DNA of 64,000 nucleotides, from positions 1 through 64,000 of the forward strand of contig CAIYBN010000038.1 in assembly GCA_903924465.1 (NCBI GenBank), in the 5' to 3' direction. Both the position numbers and the translations under genes were made by a program. The stretch is from an uncultured Myxococcales bacterium. GTDB lineage: Bacteria > Myxococcota_A > UBA9042. Positions 8,165 through 16,508 of this stretch are shown here, piece by piece (the first letter of the stretch is position 1; every line of letters begins with the position of its first letter). Under the pieces are notes generated by a model. It ran no database searches and had not been told where the DNA came from. It saw only the letters and a program-made list of their open reading frames with translations.

Positions 8165-10141
8165 TCACAGCACCGCGACCAGGTACTGCTCAATCTGCCG
8201 CGCCTCGTCGCGCAGCCGCGCCGCCTCCTCAAACTGCAGGTCCTGCGCCGCCTTCTTCATCTGCTTGCGCAGATCCGCGACCTGTTTCTCCAGCGCGTCC
8301 CGATCCTTCTTCGCATCGGTCAGGTGCTGCAGCATCGGCGTGATCTGCACGGCTTTGGCTTCCTGCGTCGCCTTGCGGATCGACTGCGGCGTGATCCCGT
8401 GGGCCAGATTGTGGGCGATCTGCTTGTTGCGCCGCGTCTCCGTCGCCTCGATCGCCGTGCGCATCGAGCCCGTCATCACGTCGCCGTACAGGATCACGCG
8501 GCCGTTCACGTTGCGCGCCGCGCGGCCGATCGTCTGGATCAGCGAGCGGTGCGATCGCAGAAAGCCTTCTTTGTCGGCATCCAGGATCGCCACGAGCGAT
8601 ACCTCAGGCAGATCAAGGCCTTCTCGCAACAGGTTGATGCCCACCAACACGTCAAATTCGCCGTTGCGCAGCGCGCGGATCAGCTCGATGCGCTCCAGCG
8701 TCTCAACGTCCGAGTGCAGATACCGGACGCGCACGCCGAGCTCGTCGTAGTACTCGGTCAGATGCTCGGCCATGCGCTTGGTCAGCGTCGTCACCAGCAC
8801 GCGGTCGCCCGCCGCCACAGTCTTCTTGATTTCACCCAGCAGATCATCCACTTGGCTACCGACCGGCCGCACTTCCACTTGCGGATCGACCAAGCCCGTC
8901 GGCCGCACGATCTGCTCCACGATCACGCCCTGGGTCTGCTGCAGTTCCCAATCGCCCGGCGTCGCCGACACGTACACCGTCTGCGGCACCCGCTCCTGGA
9001 ACTCCTCAAAGCGCAGCGGCCGGTTGTCCATCGCCGACGGCATGCGGAAGCCGTGATCGACAAGGACTTCCTTGCGCGCGCGATCGCCGCGGAACATGCC
9101 GCCGATCTGCCCGACCATGACGTGCGACTCGTCGAGGAAAGTCACGAAGTCCTTTGGGAAATAGTCGACAAGCGTCGGCGGCGGCGAACCTGGCGGCCGG
9201 CCCGTCAGGTGCCGCGCGTAGTTCTCAATGCCGCTGCAGAAGCCGCGCGTCTGCAACGCTTCCAGATCGAACATCGTCCGCTGCTCCAGGCGCTGCGCCT
9301 CCAGCAACTTGCCCTGCGCGTTCAGGTCCTGCAGCCGCAGTTGCAGCTCCACGCGAATCGACTCCATCGCGAGGCTGATCTGCTCCGTCGGGGTCGCATA
9401 GTGCGAATTCGGGTACACGGAGAGCTTGTCCGTACGGTCCAGCACAACGCCGCGCAGCGGGTCAACCCACTCCAGCGACTCGATTTCGTCGCCCCAAAGA
9501 CTGATGCGGACCGCGCGATCGTCGTGATACGCCGGCTGCAACTCGATCACGTCACCGCGCACGCGGAAGGCGCCGCGGTGCAAGTCCATGTCATTGCGCT
9601 CGTATTGGATGTCAACGAGCTTGCGCAGCAGATCATCGCGGCGGATGCGATCGCCCACTGCGAGCGGCACGCGCATCCCGAGGTACGACTCCGCCGCGCC
9701 GATGCCGTAGATGCACGACACGGAACTCACGATAATCACGTCCTTTCGCTCCAGCAACGCGTAAGTCGCAGCGTGGCGCATCCGGTCGATCTCGTCGTTG
9801 ATCTGGGAGTCCTTCTCGATGTACGTGTCGGTCGACGGGACATACGCTTCGGGCTGGTAGTAGTCGTAGTAACTGACGAAGAATTCAACAGCATTCTTGG
9901 GGAAGAGCGACTTGAACTCGCGGTGCAACTGCGCCGCCAGGATCTTGTTCGGCGCCATGATGAGCGCGGGCCGGCCAAGACGCGCAATCGTCTGCGCCAT
10001 CGTGAAAGTCTTGCCCGATCCGGTCACGCCCAGAAGCACCTGCGCTGTGTCGCCGCGCTCGATGCCAGCCACCAAAGCATCAATGGCTTGCGGCTGGTCG
10101 CCAGCGGGTTCGTAGGCCGATTCAAGTTCAAAAAGCGCCAT
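8165..10141 (-). CDS. uvrB: Excinuclease ABC subunit B
   Basis: A 658-residue, standard-length UvrB, the ATP-dependent damage-verification subunit of nucleotide excision repair, which acts with UvrA and UvrC. Walker A is GVTGSGKT (residues 38-45). The beta-hairpin [10 protein letters not shown] (91-100) inserts between strands at the lesion. TFLDESHV is the helicase motif II, and the C-terminal UVR/coiled-coil domain that binds UvrC ends the protein. AGAGGTG lies 5 bases before the ATG. The stop codon directly follows the polA stop in the opposite direction with no intervening base. uvrA and uvrC are not in this window. Confidence 0.97.
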   Translation of the reverse strand: MALFELESAYEPAGDQPQAIDALVAGIERGDTAQVLLGVTGSGKTFTMAQTIARLGRPALIMAPNKILAAQLHREFKSLFPKNAVEFFVSYYDYYQPEAYVPSTDTYIEKDSQINDEIDRMRHAATYALLERKDVIIVSSVSCIYGIGAAESYLGMRVPLAVGDRIRRDDLLRKLVDIQYERNDMDLHRGAFRVRGDVIELQPAYHDDRAVRISLWGDEIESLEWVDPLRGVVLDRTDKLSVYPNSHYATPTEQISLAMESIRVELQLRLQDLNAQGKLLEAQRLEQRTMFDLEALQTRGFCSGIENYARHLTGRPPGSPPPTLVDYFPKDFVTFLDESHVMVGQIGGMFRGDRARKEVLVDHGFRMPSAMDNRPLRFEEFQERVPQTVYVSATPGDWELQQTQGVIVEQIVRPTGLVDPQVEVRPVGSQVDDLLGEIKKTVAAGDRVLVTTLTKRMAEHLTEYYDELGVRVRYLHSDVETLERIELIRALRNGEFDVLVGINLLREGLDLPEVSLVAILDADKEGFLRSHRSLIQTIGRAARNVNGRVILYGDVMTGSMRTAIEATETRRNKQIAHNLAHGITPQSIRKATQEAKAVQITPMLQHLTDAKKDRDALEKQVADLRKQMKKAAQDLQFEEAARLRDEARQIEQYLVAVL

Positions 10142-10463
10142 GGATCACCTCTGCGCACGACGCGCATCCGGCCAAGGTAGGTCGACTCAAACGCAAAAGG
10201 AAGGGGAAGTCTGGCGATTGTCACGAGAACTTCTTGACACGCTGCATCATTCGTCTAGGATGTTGTCGGTTTGGAGGTCGTCGCCAAGCGGGGCATCGGT
10301 GCTGCCGCGCAACGAAGACTGCCTTTCGGGTGCCTCACCGTCTCCGCTTCAACAGGAGACGCGGTTGATTTGGGAAGCGAAAACGTGGCCGCAAGCTGCG
10401 AGCAAGTGGAACAGTCAGTAGCGAAACAGGTTGAGCAACCCCTTATTTAGGAGATGGAGCACA
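10142..10463 (+). other. Divergent intergenic region with a long untranslated leader
   Basis: This 322-base gap has no convincing coding sequence. It holds the promoter at 10234-10261 and then a leader of about 195 bases. Within the leader is a perfect 7-bp hairpin (10339-10345 with 10355-10361, loop of nine). The ribosome site (GGAG at about 10450-10453) lies 10 bases before the ATG at 10464. I could not match the leader to a known riboswitch class. Confidence 0.5.
10234..10261 (+). promoter_or_regulatory. Sigma70-type promoter for the small lipoprotein gene
   Basis: TTGACA at 10234-10239 and TAGGAT at 10256-10261, separated by 16 bases, sit in the divergent gap between uvrB and the next plus-strand gene. 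The predicted transcript starts near 10268, giving a leader of about 195 bases. The match is by eye and not experimentally supported. Confidence 0.55.
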
Positions 10464-10829
10464 ATGTTGAACCGCAAGATGTTTGTTATCGTTGGTCTGG
10501 GTCTGTCGATCGCCGTTTCCGGCTGCGAAAAGAAAGCTGAGACCAAGCCCGAGGGCGAAGGCGCTGCTGCCGCCGCGCCGGAAGGCGAGAAGAAGGCTGA
10601 AGAGCCCAAGGCCGAAGAGAAGAAGGAAGAGGCCAAGCCGGCTGAAGCCGCTCCGGCCGCTGCTCCGGCTCCTGCTGCTCCCGCCGCTCCGGCTGCCCCG
10701 GCCGCTCCGGCCGCCGCTGCTGCCCCGGCCGCTCCGGCTGCTGAAGCCGCCAAGCCGGCGGAAGCCGCTCCGGCCGCTCCGGCTGCTGCCCCGGCTCCGG
10801 CCGCTCCGGCTGCTCCGGCTGCGAAGTAA
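10464..10829 (+). CDS. Small Ala/Pro-rich lipoprotein
   Basis: The 121-residue product has a signal sequence and the lipobox VSGC (Cys21). A short Lys/Glu-rich stretch follows, then almost pure alanine/proline with occasional Glu-Ala-Ala-Lys units, ending APAAK. This low-complexity, extended sequence has no catalytic features. It resembles periplasmic spacer or Lpp-like proteins in style only. Start: ATG at 10464 after GGAG; a start 33 bases upstream lacks a ribosome site. A strong terminator at 10882-10922 closes the transcription unit, so it is probably monocistronic and, with its good promoter, possibly abundant. It shares its AP-rich tail style with the next gene. Confidence 0.75.
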   Translation: MLNRKMFVIVGLGLSIAVSGCEKKAETKPEGEGAAAAAPEGEKKAEEPKAEEKKEEAKPAEAAPAAAPAPAAPAAPAAPAAPAAAAAPAAPAAEAAKPAEAAPAAPAAAPAPAAPAAPAAK

Positions 10830-10881
10830 GACACAGCGGAACTGGACGTTCGCAAGAACAGAAGGTCGCTGAACGTGAATA

Positions 10882-10922
10882 CCGGCGGGGAGGGTCGTGA
10901 GATCCTCCCCGTCGGCGTTTTT
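10882..10922 (+). terminator. Rho-independent terminator
   Basis: A 12-bp stem (10882-10893 with 10904-10915, one G-U pair) with a 10-base loop is followed by a TTTTT run at 10918-10922. It ends the transcript of the Ala/Pro-rich lipoprotein. Confidence 0.9.
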
Positions 10923-11045
10923 GTGAAAGGCCATGGTCTTTCAGAAGGCATGAGTCTTTCACGGATCCTGCGAGAACAACGCTATCTACGGACCAAGTCA
11001 ATCGATCGCACATGAACCGTGCGAAATTTTTCAAGGAGTGAGCAC

Positions 11046-11582
11046 ATGTTGAACCTGAATCTTCGCGGCCTGATGGCCCTGACGATGGCTGCCGCGGTTT
11101 CGCTGGTCGGCTGCAAAAAAGAAGAAGCCAAGCCGGCGGACGGCGCGGCTCCGGCTGTGGCCCCGGCCGCGGACGCTGCGGCGGCTCCGGCTCCCGCGGG
11201 TGGCTCCGAGAATCTGACCAAGGCGAAAGCCATGGTCGACAAGATGGCCGACGCGCTGAACAAGATGGTTGCGGACGTGGAAGCGGCCGGCAACGACACC
11301 GCCAAGATCAAGGAGATCGGCGAGAACTTCAAGAAGAACGGCGAAGCGATGAAGACCGAAGGCGAAGCGCTGCAAAAAGTGCTGACCGACGACGAGAAGA
11401 AGACGCTGGAAGGTTATGGCCGTGAGAAGATCGGCCCGCTGATGGGCAAGCTCATGGCGGCGATGATGAAGGCGCAGGCGGCTCAGGCTCCCGGCGCCCC
11501 GACCCCGACGGCGGCTCCCGCTGCTGGTGCGGCTCCGGCTCCGGCCGCTGCGCCCGCTCCTGCGGCTCCTGCCGCGAAGTAA
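11046..11582 (+). CDS. Small lipoprotein with helical domain and Ala/Pro-rich tail
   Basis: The 178-residue product has lipobox LVGC (Cys23), an Ala/Pro linker, and a predicted helical domain at about residues 57-142. It ends in an Ala/Pro-rich tail finishing APAAK, like the preceding protein. The helical domain is clearly related to residues 62-143 of the next protein. They share the pattern DVxAAGxDxxKIKEIxEN, then AMKxE, LxxxExKxLxxY and a K-PL motif. AAGGAGTG lies 5 bases before the ATG. Function is unknown. It has its own downstream terminator. Confidence 0.8.
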   Translation: MLNLNLRGLMALTMAAAVSLVGCKKEEAKPADGAAPAVAPAADAAAAPAPAGGSENLTKAKAMVDKMADALNKMVADVEAAGNDTAKIKEIGENFKKNGEAMKTEGEALQKVLTDDEKKTLEGYGREKIGPLMGKLMAAMMKAQAAQAPGAPTPTAAPAAGAAPAPAAAPAPAAPAAK

Positions 11583-11603
11583 GCGCATCCTGGTCTGTGT
11601 TTC

Positions 11604-11648
11604 GCGCGAGGCGGTCGGGTCAAACCGATCGCCTCGTGCGCTTTTTGC
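11604..11648 (+). terminator. Rho-independent terminator
   Basis: A long GC-rich stem (about 11604-11618 with 11626-11642, with small internal mismatches) is followed by TTTTT at 11643-11647. It lies 22 bases after the stop codon of the helical lipoprotein. Confidence 0.88.
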
Positions 11649-11748
11649 GGCACGCCGTTTGGGCGACGTGAGCTGTGTGCGAATGTGAAAGAGTGGGGCG
11701 TGTTTGAGGCGCTTCGCGTACGGTCCACGGACGTGAGCTGAGGTGGTC

Positions 11749-12762
11749 ATGAAACAGCATTCTTTCGTATCGGCGCTGGTCGCTGTGGCGCTTGTCCTGA
11801 CAGCGCTGCCGGCCTACGCGGGCAAGCACAAGCCAAAGGCTGCAAAGCCTCACGCCGCCAAGGCTGCCCGTGGTGGCAAACACTCGGGCGAGCACGACGC
11901 CACTTCACTCTTTGACGCGATGGCACAGGCCAATCGCGCCTGCGAAATGCTGGAACAGATCATTTTGGACGTGCAGGCCGCCGGCGATGATTCGCGCAAG
12001 ATCAAGGAAATCGCTGAGAACTATCAGACGCTCAACGCGGCGATGAAAGACGAGACGGCTGAGCGCGAAAAAGCCCTGACCAAGTCGGAGCACAAGCAAT
12101 TGGACAAGTACCGCGCGATCAAGCTGGCGCCGCTGGAGCACAAGTGGGCGCAAATTCTGGAGAAAATCGAAGGCGCCGTCGCGGTCGAAGTAGCGAGTCA
12201 GGTCAAGCAATTCCACAACCAGATTGACGATCTGCTGGCGGAGACGGATGCCATCATCGCGCAGACCCGCAGTGCTGGTGCCGATTCTGCGCGCCGGGCC
12301 GACCTGCTGCAGCGGCTTGCGCGCCTGGAGGCCTCCACGCACTCGCTCTACCACGATGCCGCGAAAGTGCCCGGACGCAAGAATGCCGAGGCGCTGACCA
12401 ACGAGATCACTGGCAAGCTGGAACCGCAGGTGCGGCGGGCGGACTGGCTGCTGCGGACCGTGGTATTGCCGCCCTGCCCGGATTTCACCTCGCAGATGCG
12501 CTTGATTCACAAACAGATTCAGGAATTGGACGGCCTCGCCGCGGATCTGGGCCTGGCAGTGAATCGTGCGGGATTGAACGAATTGATGGCCAAGCGCTCG
12601 CGCCTGATGGCGACGCTCGCGGCAACAGTGAAGTCGCCGCTCACGCCTGAAGAAGCATCGGAACTGCGGGCAGCAACGGACGAGTTACTTGTTCCGGTTC
12701 AGGCCCATCTCGACGAGGCGCAGGCTGCGGCAGAGTCGCGCATCGGCGCTCGAAGCCGCTAG
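11749..12762 (+). CDS. Exported helical protein, paralogous domain to the preceding lipoprotein
   Basis: The 337-residue product has a Sec signal with an AYA-G cleavage site around residue 24 and no lipobox, then a Lys/Ala/His-rich segment. Residues 62-143 match the helical domain of the upstream lipoprotein. The rest is Arg/Glu/Leu-rich and probably all helical, with two further segments of similar heptad character (about 145-230 and 240-325). GAGGTG precedes the ATG. I do not recognise a family. Its location after two related small lipoproteins suggests envelope function and origin by duplication. Confidence 0.75.
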   Translation: MKQHSFVSALVAVALVLTALPAYAGKHKPKAAKPHAAKAARGGKHSGEHDATSLFDAMAQANRACEMLEQIILDVQAAGDDSRKIKEIAENYQTLNAAMKDETAEREKALTKSEHKQLDKYRAIKLAPLEHKWAQILEKIEGAVAVEVASQVKQFHNQIDDLLAETDAIIAQTRSAGADSARRADLLQRLARLEASTHSLYHDAAKVPGRKNAEALTNEITGKLEPQVRRADWLLRTVVLPPCPDFTSQMRLIHKQIQELDGLAADLGLAVNRAGLNELMAKRSRLMATLAATVKSPLTPEEASELRAATDELLVPVQAHLDEAQAAAESRIGARSR

Positions 12763-12877
12763 CCCGCACGATTCGCAGTGGAACCTGAGGCAAGCGGCGA
12801 TCCGGACTGCTCACAGCTTGCACGAGGCGATTCACTGCGCTATCCTTCCGCGGCTTGCCCGTCCGGTCGCGCGCCGG

Positions 12878-12905
12878 TTGCCCGAGGCAAGTCGTTAGGC
12901 ACAAT
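12878..12905 (+). promoter_or_regulatory. Candidate promoter for the tRNA-Ser cluster
   Basis: TTGCCC (12878-12883) and CACAAT (12900-12905) with a 16-base spacer lie 44 bases upstream of the first tRNA. The boxes are imperfect, so this is a weak call. Apart from it the 187-base gap before the tRNA shows only GC-rich imperfect inverted repeats. Confidence 0.35.
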
Positions 12906-12949
12906 CCTAGGGTCGCGTCGTCCTTCTGACCCGCGTCGCCCCACTCACT

Positions 12950-13037
12950 GGAGAGCTGTCCGAGTGGCTGATGGAGCCTGACTCGAAATCAGGTGTACCG
13001 AAAGGTATCGGGGGTTCGAATCCCTCGCTCTCCGCCA
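12950..13037 (+). tRNA. tRNA-Ser (anticodon CGA)
   Basis: Class II tRNA of 88 bases including an encoded CCA. Acceptor stem GGAGAGC pairs with GCTCTCC. The anticodon stem CCTGA/TCAGG encloses loop CTCGAAA, giving anticodon CGA for UCG codons. A long variable arm (TGTACCGAAAGGTATC) and the T-loop GGTTCGAATCC complete the serine-type cloverleaf. Confidence 0.96.
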
Positions 13038-13089
13038 GTGAATTCCTGTGCTGCCTCATGCCAAATAGATGTCCAGGTGGTTTCTGAAC

Positions 13090-13180
13090 GGAGAGATGTC
13101 CGAGTGGTTTATGGTACTCGCCTGGAAAGCGGGTGTACTCCAAAAGGGTACCACGGGTTCGAATCCCGTTCTCTCCGCCA
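13090..13180 (+). tRNA. tRNA-Ser (anticodon GGA)
   Basis: Class II tRNA of 91 bases with encoded CCA. Acceptor GGAGAGA pairs with TCTCTCC. The anticodon loop CTGGAAA gives anticodon GGA, reading UCC and UCU. It has a long variable arm and the canonical T-loop GGTTCGAATCC. It lies 52 bases after tRNA-Ser(CGA), and the two probably share a transcript. Confidence 0.96.
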
Positions 13181-13214
13181 CGAGCGATTCGGCCCGCGCG
13201 GTCCAAGTCGCTCG
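13181..13214 (+). other. Hairpin directly after tRNA-Ser(GGA)
   Basis: A perfect 7-bp stem (13181-13187 with 13208-13214) starts immediately after the tRNA CCA end. There is no T-run after it, so it could be a processing signal or Rho-dependent end rather than an intrinsic terminator. Confidence 0.4.
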
Positions 13215-13252
13215 GCACTGCACGCGCGGTACTGTGTGAAAAAGCAATTCGT

Positions 13253-13346
13253 GTCCAAGGCTGGCGGCAACGGTGGTGTTGTGAACCCCGCCAGGTCCGA
13301 GAGGAAGCAACGGTAGCGGCTAAGCCGTGTGCCGCCAGCCCTGGAC
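13253..13346 (+). ncRNA. ffs: Signal recognition particle RNA, small bacterial (4.5S-like) type
   Basis: The roughly 94-base RNA folds end to end: GTCCAAGGCTGGCGGCA at the 5' end pairs with TGCCGCCAGCCCTGGAC at the 3' end. The conserved core GTGAACCCCGCCAGGTCC, then GAGA, then GGAAGCAACGGTAGC is the Ffh-binding helix 8 with its asymmetric loop. The tetraloop is GAGA rather than the common GGAA, still a GNRA loop. Location immediately upstream of dnaX is common in bacteria. The RNA pairs with Ffh and FtsY for co-translational membrane targeting. Confidence 0.92.
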
Positions 13347-13356
13347 ATGAATGACC

Positions 13357-13383
13357 AAAAGGCTCCGAATCTCGGGGCCTTTT
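13357..13383 (+). terminator. Intrinsic terminator after SRP RNA
   Basis: AAAAGGCTCCGA (13357-13368) pairs with TCGGGGCCTTTT (13372-13383), with one G-U pair and a three-base loop. The U-run is formed by the 3' arm itself. It lies 10 bases after the SRP RNA and 35 bases before the dnaX start, so it should separate ffs from dnaX or allow partial read-through. Confidence 0.75.
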
Positions 13384-13418
13384 GCATTTCTGGTCTTCGA
13401 CCAAAGCTGGGGGCTCAG

Positions 13419-15185
13419 ATGGCGTACCTCGTCCTTGCCCGCAAATATCGCCCGGCGACGCTGACGGAATTGGTCGGCCAGGAGCACATTGCGCGGGCTT
13501 TGTGCAACGCCATCGAGATGAAGCGAGTGCCGCATGCGCTGCTGTTTTGCGGCGCGCGGGGCACGGGCAAGACCTCGACGGCGCGCATCGTCGCCAAGAT
13601 GCTGAACTGCGTGAACGGCCCGACGCCAACGCCCTGCGGCGTCTGTTCGCCGTGCAAGGAAATCGCCAGCAGCACGTGCATCGACGTCCACGAATTGGAC
13701 GCCGCCAGCAACCGCGGCATCGACGAAATTCGCGAACTGCGCAGCGGCGTGGGCTATTCGCCTGTGCGCGATCGCCACAAGATCTACATCATCGACGAAG
13801 CGCACATGCTCACCAACGAGGCCGCCAATGCGTTCCTCAAAACGCTGGAGGAGCCGCCCGCGCACGTGACGTTCATCCTCGCGACGACCGATCCGCAGCG
13901 GCTGCCGATTACGATTCGTTCGCGGTGTCAGCGCTACGATTTTCGCCGGGTGAAGGCCGCCGACATCGTCAAGCTGCTCGCCAAGATCTGCGAGAGCGAG
14001 CACGTTGTGGCGGAACAGGAAGCGCTGTTTCTGGTGGCGCGCGAAGGCGATGGCTCGCTGCGGGATTCGCTGTCGGTGCTGGATCAGGTCATCGCTTTTG
14101 GTGGCGCCAATCTGGTTGGCGATGAAGTGGCGGGTCTGCTGGGCGTGGCGGATCGCAATCGGACGCACTCCTTGATGCAGGCGCTGCTGGGCCGCGACGC
14201 GAAGCTGGCGATCGAAAGCGTCGCCGCGGCGCACGATCACGGCATGGATTTGAAGACGTTTGCCCGCACGATGGCGATGGAATCGCGCGATTTGCTGGTG
14301 GCGCGTCTGACCGGTGCCAATGCCCGCGATCTAGTCGATCGCGCGGAGACGGAGCTGGAGCAACTTCAGGCGATGGCGCGCGACGTGCCGACCGCGGAGC
14401 TGGAGCGGCTGGCGCACGTGTTGCTGGAGCTCGCGGAACAGGTCGCGCGGGCGAATCATCCGCGTTTGACGCTGGAATTGGGTATGGTGCGTTTGTGCCG
14501 CGCTGCCGCGCTGATTGACGTGGCCGATTTGGCGGTCCGCGTGGAATCACTGCTCGCCGGCGGACGGGGCCTGCCGCCCGCGCGCAATCCGCAACAGACA
14601 CCGCAAAGTGCGCCGCCGAAACTGCCCTCTCCGGGCGGTTTGCCGTCTCCAGGTGGTTCCCGGGCGCAGCCACCGCGCACCACGCAGCCGTTGCCGGAAC
14701 CGACGGGCTTGCCGGCGCCTGGAACGCTTCCAACTCCGCGACCTGCGATCGCGCCCGGTCCTGCGCAGACTGCGGCCGTGACCACGCTCGACGACGCCAA
14801 GCTGCTGGCTTGGGCCGCGGCCATTCGCGATGCTGGCAAGGCCACGGTCGCGACACTGATTGACCGCGCACTGGCGACGTTCGACGGCAGGACTGTGACC
14901 CTGCGTTTTGGCACGGAGTTTCTCTCCTCGTCAGCCCGCGAGGCCGATTCGCTGGAGGCCATGCAAGCGGGCGCCGTGCGCGCGCTCGGTGACGTACGCG
15001 TGGAGGTTGGCCCCGCCGATCCGCGCGCCAGTCAGGACAGCCTGAGCGGTCGACGCCAGCGGGAAAAGGCCAACAATCGCAGTGATCGCGAGGCTGCGCT
15101 GCTGGCGGATGATCGGATTCGCTTGGTCATCGACGCGTTTCAGGGCGAAATCACCCACGTCTCCGTGGAAGAATCGGTCCACTGA
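13419..15185 (+). CDS. dnaX: DNA polymerase III subunit gamma/tau
   Basis: The 588-residue clamp-loader ATPase starts at MAYLVLARKYRP, the canonical N-terminus; the frame is open further upstream but crosses the SRP RNA. Walker A is GARGTGKT (45-52). The zinc module has Cys64, Cys73, Cys76 and Cys79. Motifs ELDAASNRGID, IIDEAHMLT and the sensor SRC (IRSRCQRYDF) are present. After the AAA+ and lid domains comes a Pro/Gly-rich linker (about 385-450) and a C-terminal tau-like domain. No A-rich frameshift site for gamma is visible. The stop overlaps the recR start in TGATG, the classical dnaX-recR coupling, here without ybaB in between. Confidence 0.95.
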   Translation: MAYLVLARKYRPATLTELVGQEHIARALCNAIEMKRVPHALLFCGARGTGKTSTARIVAKMLNCVNGPTPTPCGVCSPCKEIASSTCIDVHELDAASNRGIDEIRELRSGVGYSPVRDRHKIYIIDEAHMLTNEAANAFLKTLEEPPAHVTFILATTDPQRLPITIRSRCQRYDFRRVKAADIVKLLAKICESEHVVAEQEALFLVAREGDGSLRDSLSVLDQVIAFGGANLVGDEVAGLLGVADRNRTHSLMQALLGRDAKLAIESVAAAHDHGMDLKTFARTMAMESRDLLVARLTGANARDLVDRAETELEQLQAMARDVPTAELERLAHVLLELAEQVARANHPRLTLELGMVRLCRAAALIDVADLAVRVESLLAGGRGLPPARNPQQTPQSAPPKLPSPGGLPSPGGSRAQPPRTTQPLPEPTGLPAPGTLPTPRPAIAPGPAQTAAVTTLDDAKLLAWAAAIRDAGKATVATLIDRALATFDGRTVTLRFGTEFLSSSAREADSLEAMQAGAVRALGDVRVEVGPADPRASQDSLSGRRQREKANNRSDREAALLADDRIRLVIDAFQGEITHVSVEESVH

Positions 15186-15787
15186 TGGACGCGCTGCCGC
15201 AAGCGCTGGAACGCCTGACCGCGCTGTTGGGCCGCCTGCCTGGCGTCGGTGAGCGTTCCGCGCAGCGTTTGGCACTGCACATTCTTGGGCAGCCACCCGC
15301 GTACGCAGAGGCGCTTGCCCACACGCTCGCGGGACTTCATGCAGGTGTGGGATTTTGTCAGCAATGCCACCACCTGTCGACGGCGCGACTGTGCGCGGTA
15401 TGCAGTGATTCGCGCCGCGATGCCCGGACGGTGTGCGTCGTGGAAGGCATTGCCGACCTGCTGGCCATCGAACGTTCAGGCGAATTCCACGGTCATTACC
15501 ATGTCTTGGGCGGCGTCCTCTCGCCGTTGCGCGGCGTCGGTCCGCGCGATCTGCACATCGACGATCTGCTGGGCCGGCTGGCCGCCGATGGCGTGGAAGA
15601 AGTGATTCTGGCGACCTCGATTTCGGTCGAAGGCGAAGCGACCGCGTCGTACCTGCACGGACTGCTGCGTGGGCGACCGCTGCGGACCTCGCGCATCGCC
15701 AGTGGCGTACCGCACGGGACGGATCTGCAATACCTGGATCACGGCACATTGAGTCGGGCGCTCAAATCCCGCCAAACATTGGCCTGA
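15185..15787 (+). CDS. recR: Recombination protein RecR
   Basis: A 200-residue, standard-length RecR, which with RecF/RecO loads RecA at single-strand gaps. It shows the N-terminal helix-hairpin-helix (LGRLPGVGERSAQRLA), a zinc finger with Cys58, Cys61, Cys70 and Cys73, and a Toprim domain starting VCVVEG. The C-terminal segment RIASGVPHGTDLQYLDHGTL corresponds to the usual ARGVPVGGELEY region but has His-Gly-Thr-Asp in place of Val-Gly-Gly-Glu. It overlaps dnaX by one base and is followed by the cdnL promoter. Confidence 0.94.
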   Translation: MDALPQALERLTALLGRLPGVGERSAQRLALHILGQPPAYAEALAHTLAGLHAGVGFCQQCHHLSTARLCAVCSDSRRDARTVCVVEGIADLLAIERSGEFHGHYHVLGGVLSPLRGVGPRDLHIDDLLGRLAADGVEEVILATSISVEGEATASYLHGLLRGRPLRTSRIASGVPHGTDLQYLDHGTLSRALKSRQTLA

Positions 15788-15827
15788 CACCTATTCGTCA
15801 CGGATTGTGTGGTACGGTCGTTTTCCG

Positions 15828-15857
15828 TTGCCGCCATCCTGCGTCAAGCGCTATACT
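15828..15857 (+). promoter_or_regulatory. Sigma70-type promoter of cdnL
   Basis: TTGCCG (15828-15833), an 18-base spacer and TATACT (15852-15857) lie in the gap after recR. This would start transcription near 15864 and give a leader of about 113 bases before the cdnL ATG. Confidence 0.6.
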
Positions 15858-15976
15858 GGATTTGTTCTGACGGGATGCATCGGTGCCGTCAGCCTGTTCC
15901 AGACGCCGCGTGCCTTAAGCCCGCGGCCGCTTGCTACGACCGATGCACACGCATCGATCCCCCCGCGGAGGCTGTC

Positions 15977-16492
15977 ATGATGTTCAAGATCGGCGATCGC
16001 GCTGTGTATCCCGGCCAAGGCGTCACGGAAATCACGGGCATTGAGTCCAAGCAGATCTCAGGTAACACTGAGGTGCTGTACATGCTCAACGTCCTGAATA
16101 CAAATCGTAAAATCATGATCCCGGTGTCGAAGGTTCACTCGGTGGGCTTGCGCAAGGTCATTGGCAACATGGAAGTCGACCGCATCTACCGGATGCTGAA
16201 AGACCGCTCCATGCAGGTTTCGCACCAGACCTGGAACCGTCGCTACCGTTCCTACGTCGAAAAGCTGAACAATGGCTCGATCTTCGACATTGCGGAAGTG
16301 CTGCGTGATTTGAGCCTGCTCAAGTCGACCAAGGCTTTGTCGTTCGGCGAGCGCAAGATGCTCGACCAAGCGCGAACGCTGTTGGTGAAAGAGCTGTCCG
16401 TCGCGCGTGCTACGGAAGAGATTGATATCGCTCAGGAATTGGACGCAATCTTCACCATTCCGAGCGTCATCGCCGAGGGCGCGACTGACTGA
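15977..16492 (+). CDS. cdnL: CarD/CdnL-type RNA polymerase-binding transcription regulator
   Basis: A 171-residue protein that opens MMFKIGDRAVYPGQGV, the signature of the CarD_CdnL_TRCF family. The N-terminal RNA-polymerase-interacting domain (about 1-65) is followed by an all-helical DNA-contacting domain containing WNRRYR. Family members bind the RNAP beta subunit and stabilise open complexes, especially at rRNA promoters, and CdnL is essential in Myxococcus xanthus. The length (M. xanthus CdnL is about 164) and absence of a C-terminal HMGA-like tail separate it from CarD proper. GGAGG is 5 bases before the ATG. It converges with the ParA-family gene, 16 bases away. Confidence 0.92.
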   Translation: MMFKIGDRAVYPGQGVTEITGIESKQISGNTEVLYMLNVLNTNRKIMIPVSKVHSVGLRKVIGNMEVDRIYRMLKDRSMQVSHQTWNRRYRSYVEKLNNGSIFDIAEVLRDLSLLKSTKALSFGERKMLDQARTLLVKELSVARATEEIDIAQELDAIFTIPSVIAEGATD

Positions 16493-16508
16493 TTCGTTCG
16501 TCGGTCCG

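Noticed and set aside
10921-10960. Near-palindrome GAAAGGCCATGGTCTTTC followed by a second CTTTC, after the first terminator
   Set aside because: One mismatch per arm, no adjacent promoter that I could defend, and no second copy nearby, so a regulatory call would be guesswork.
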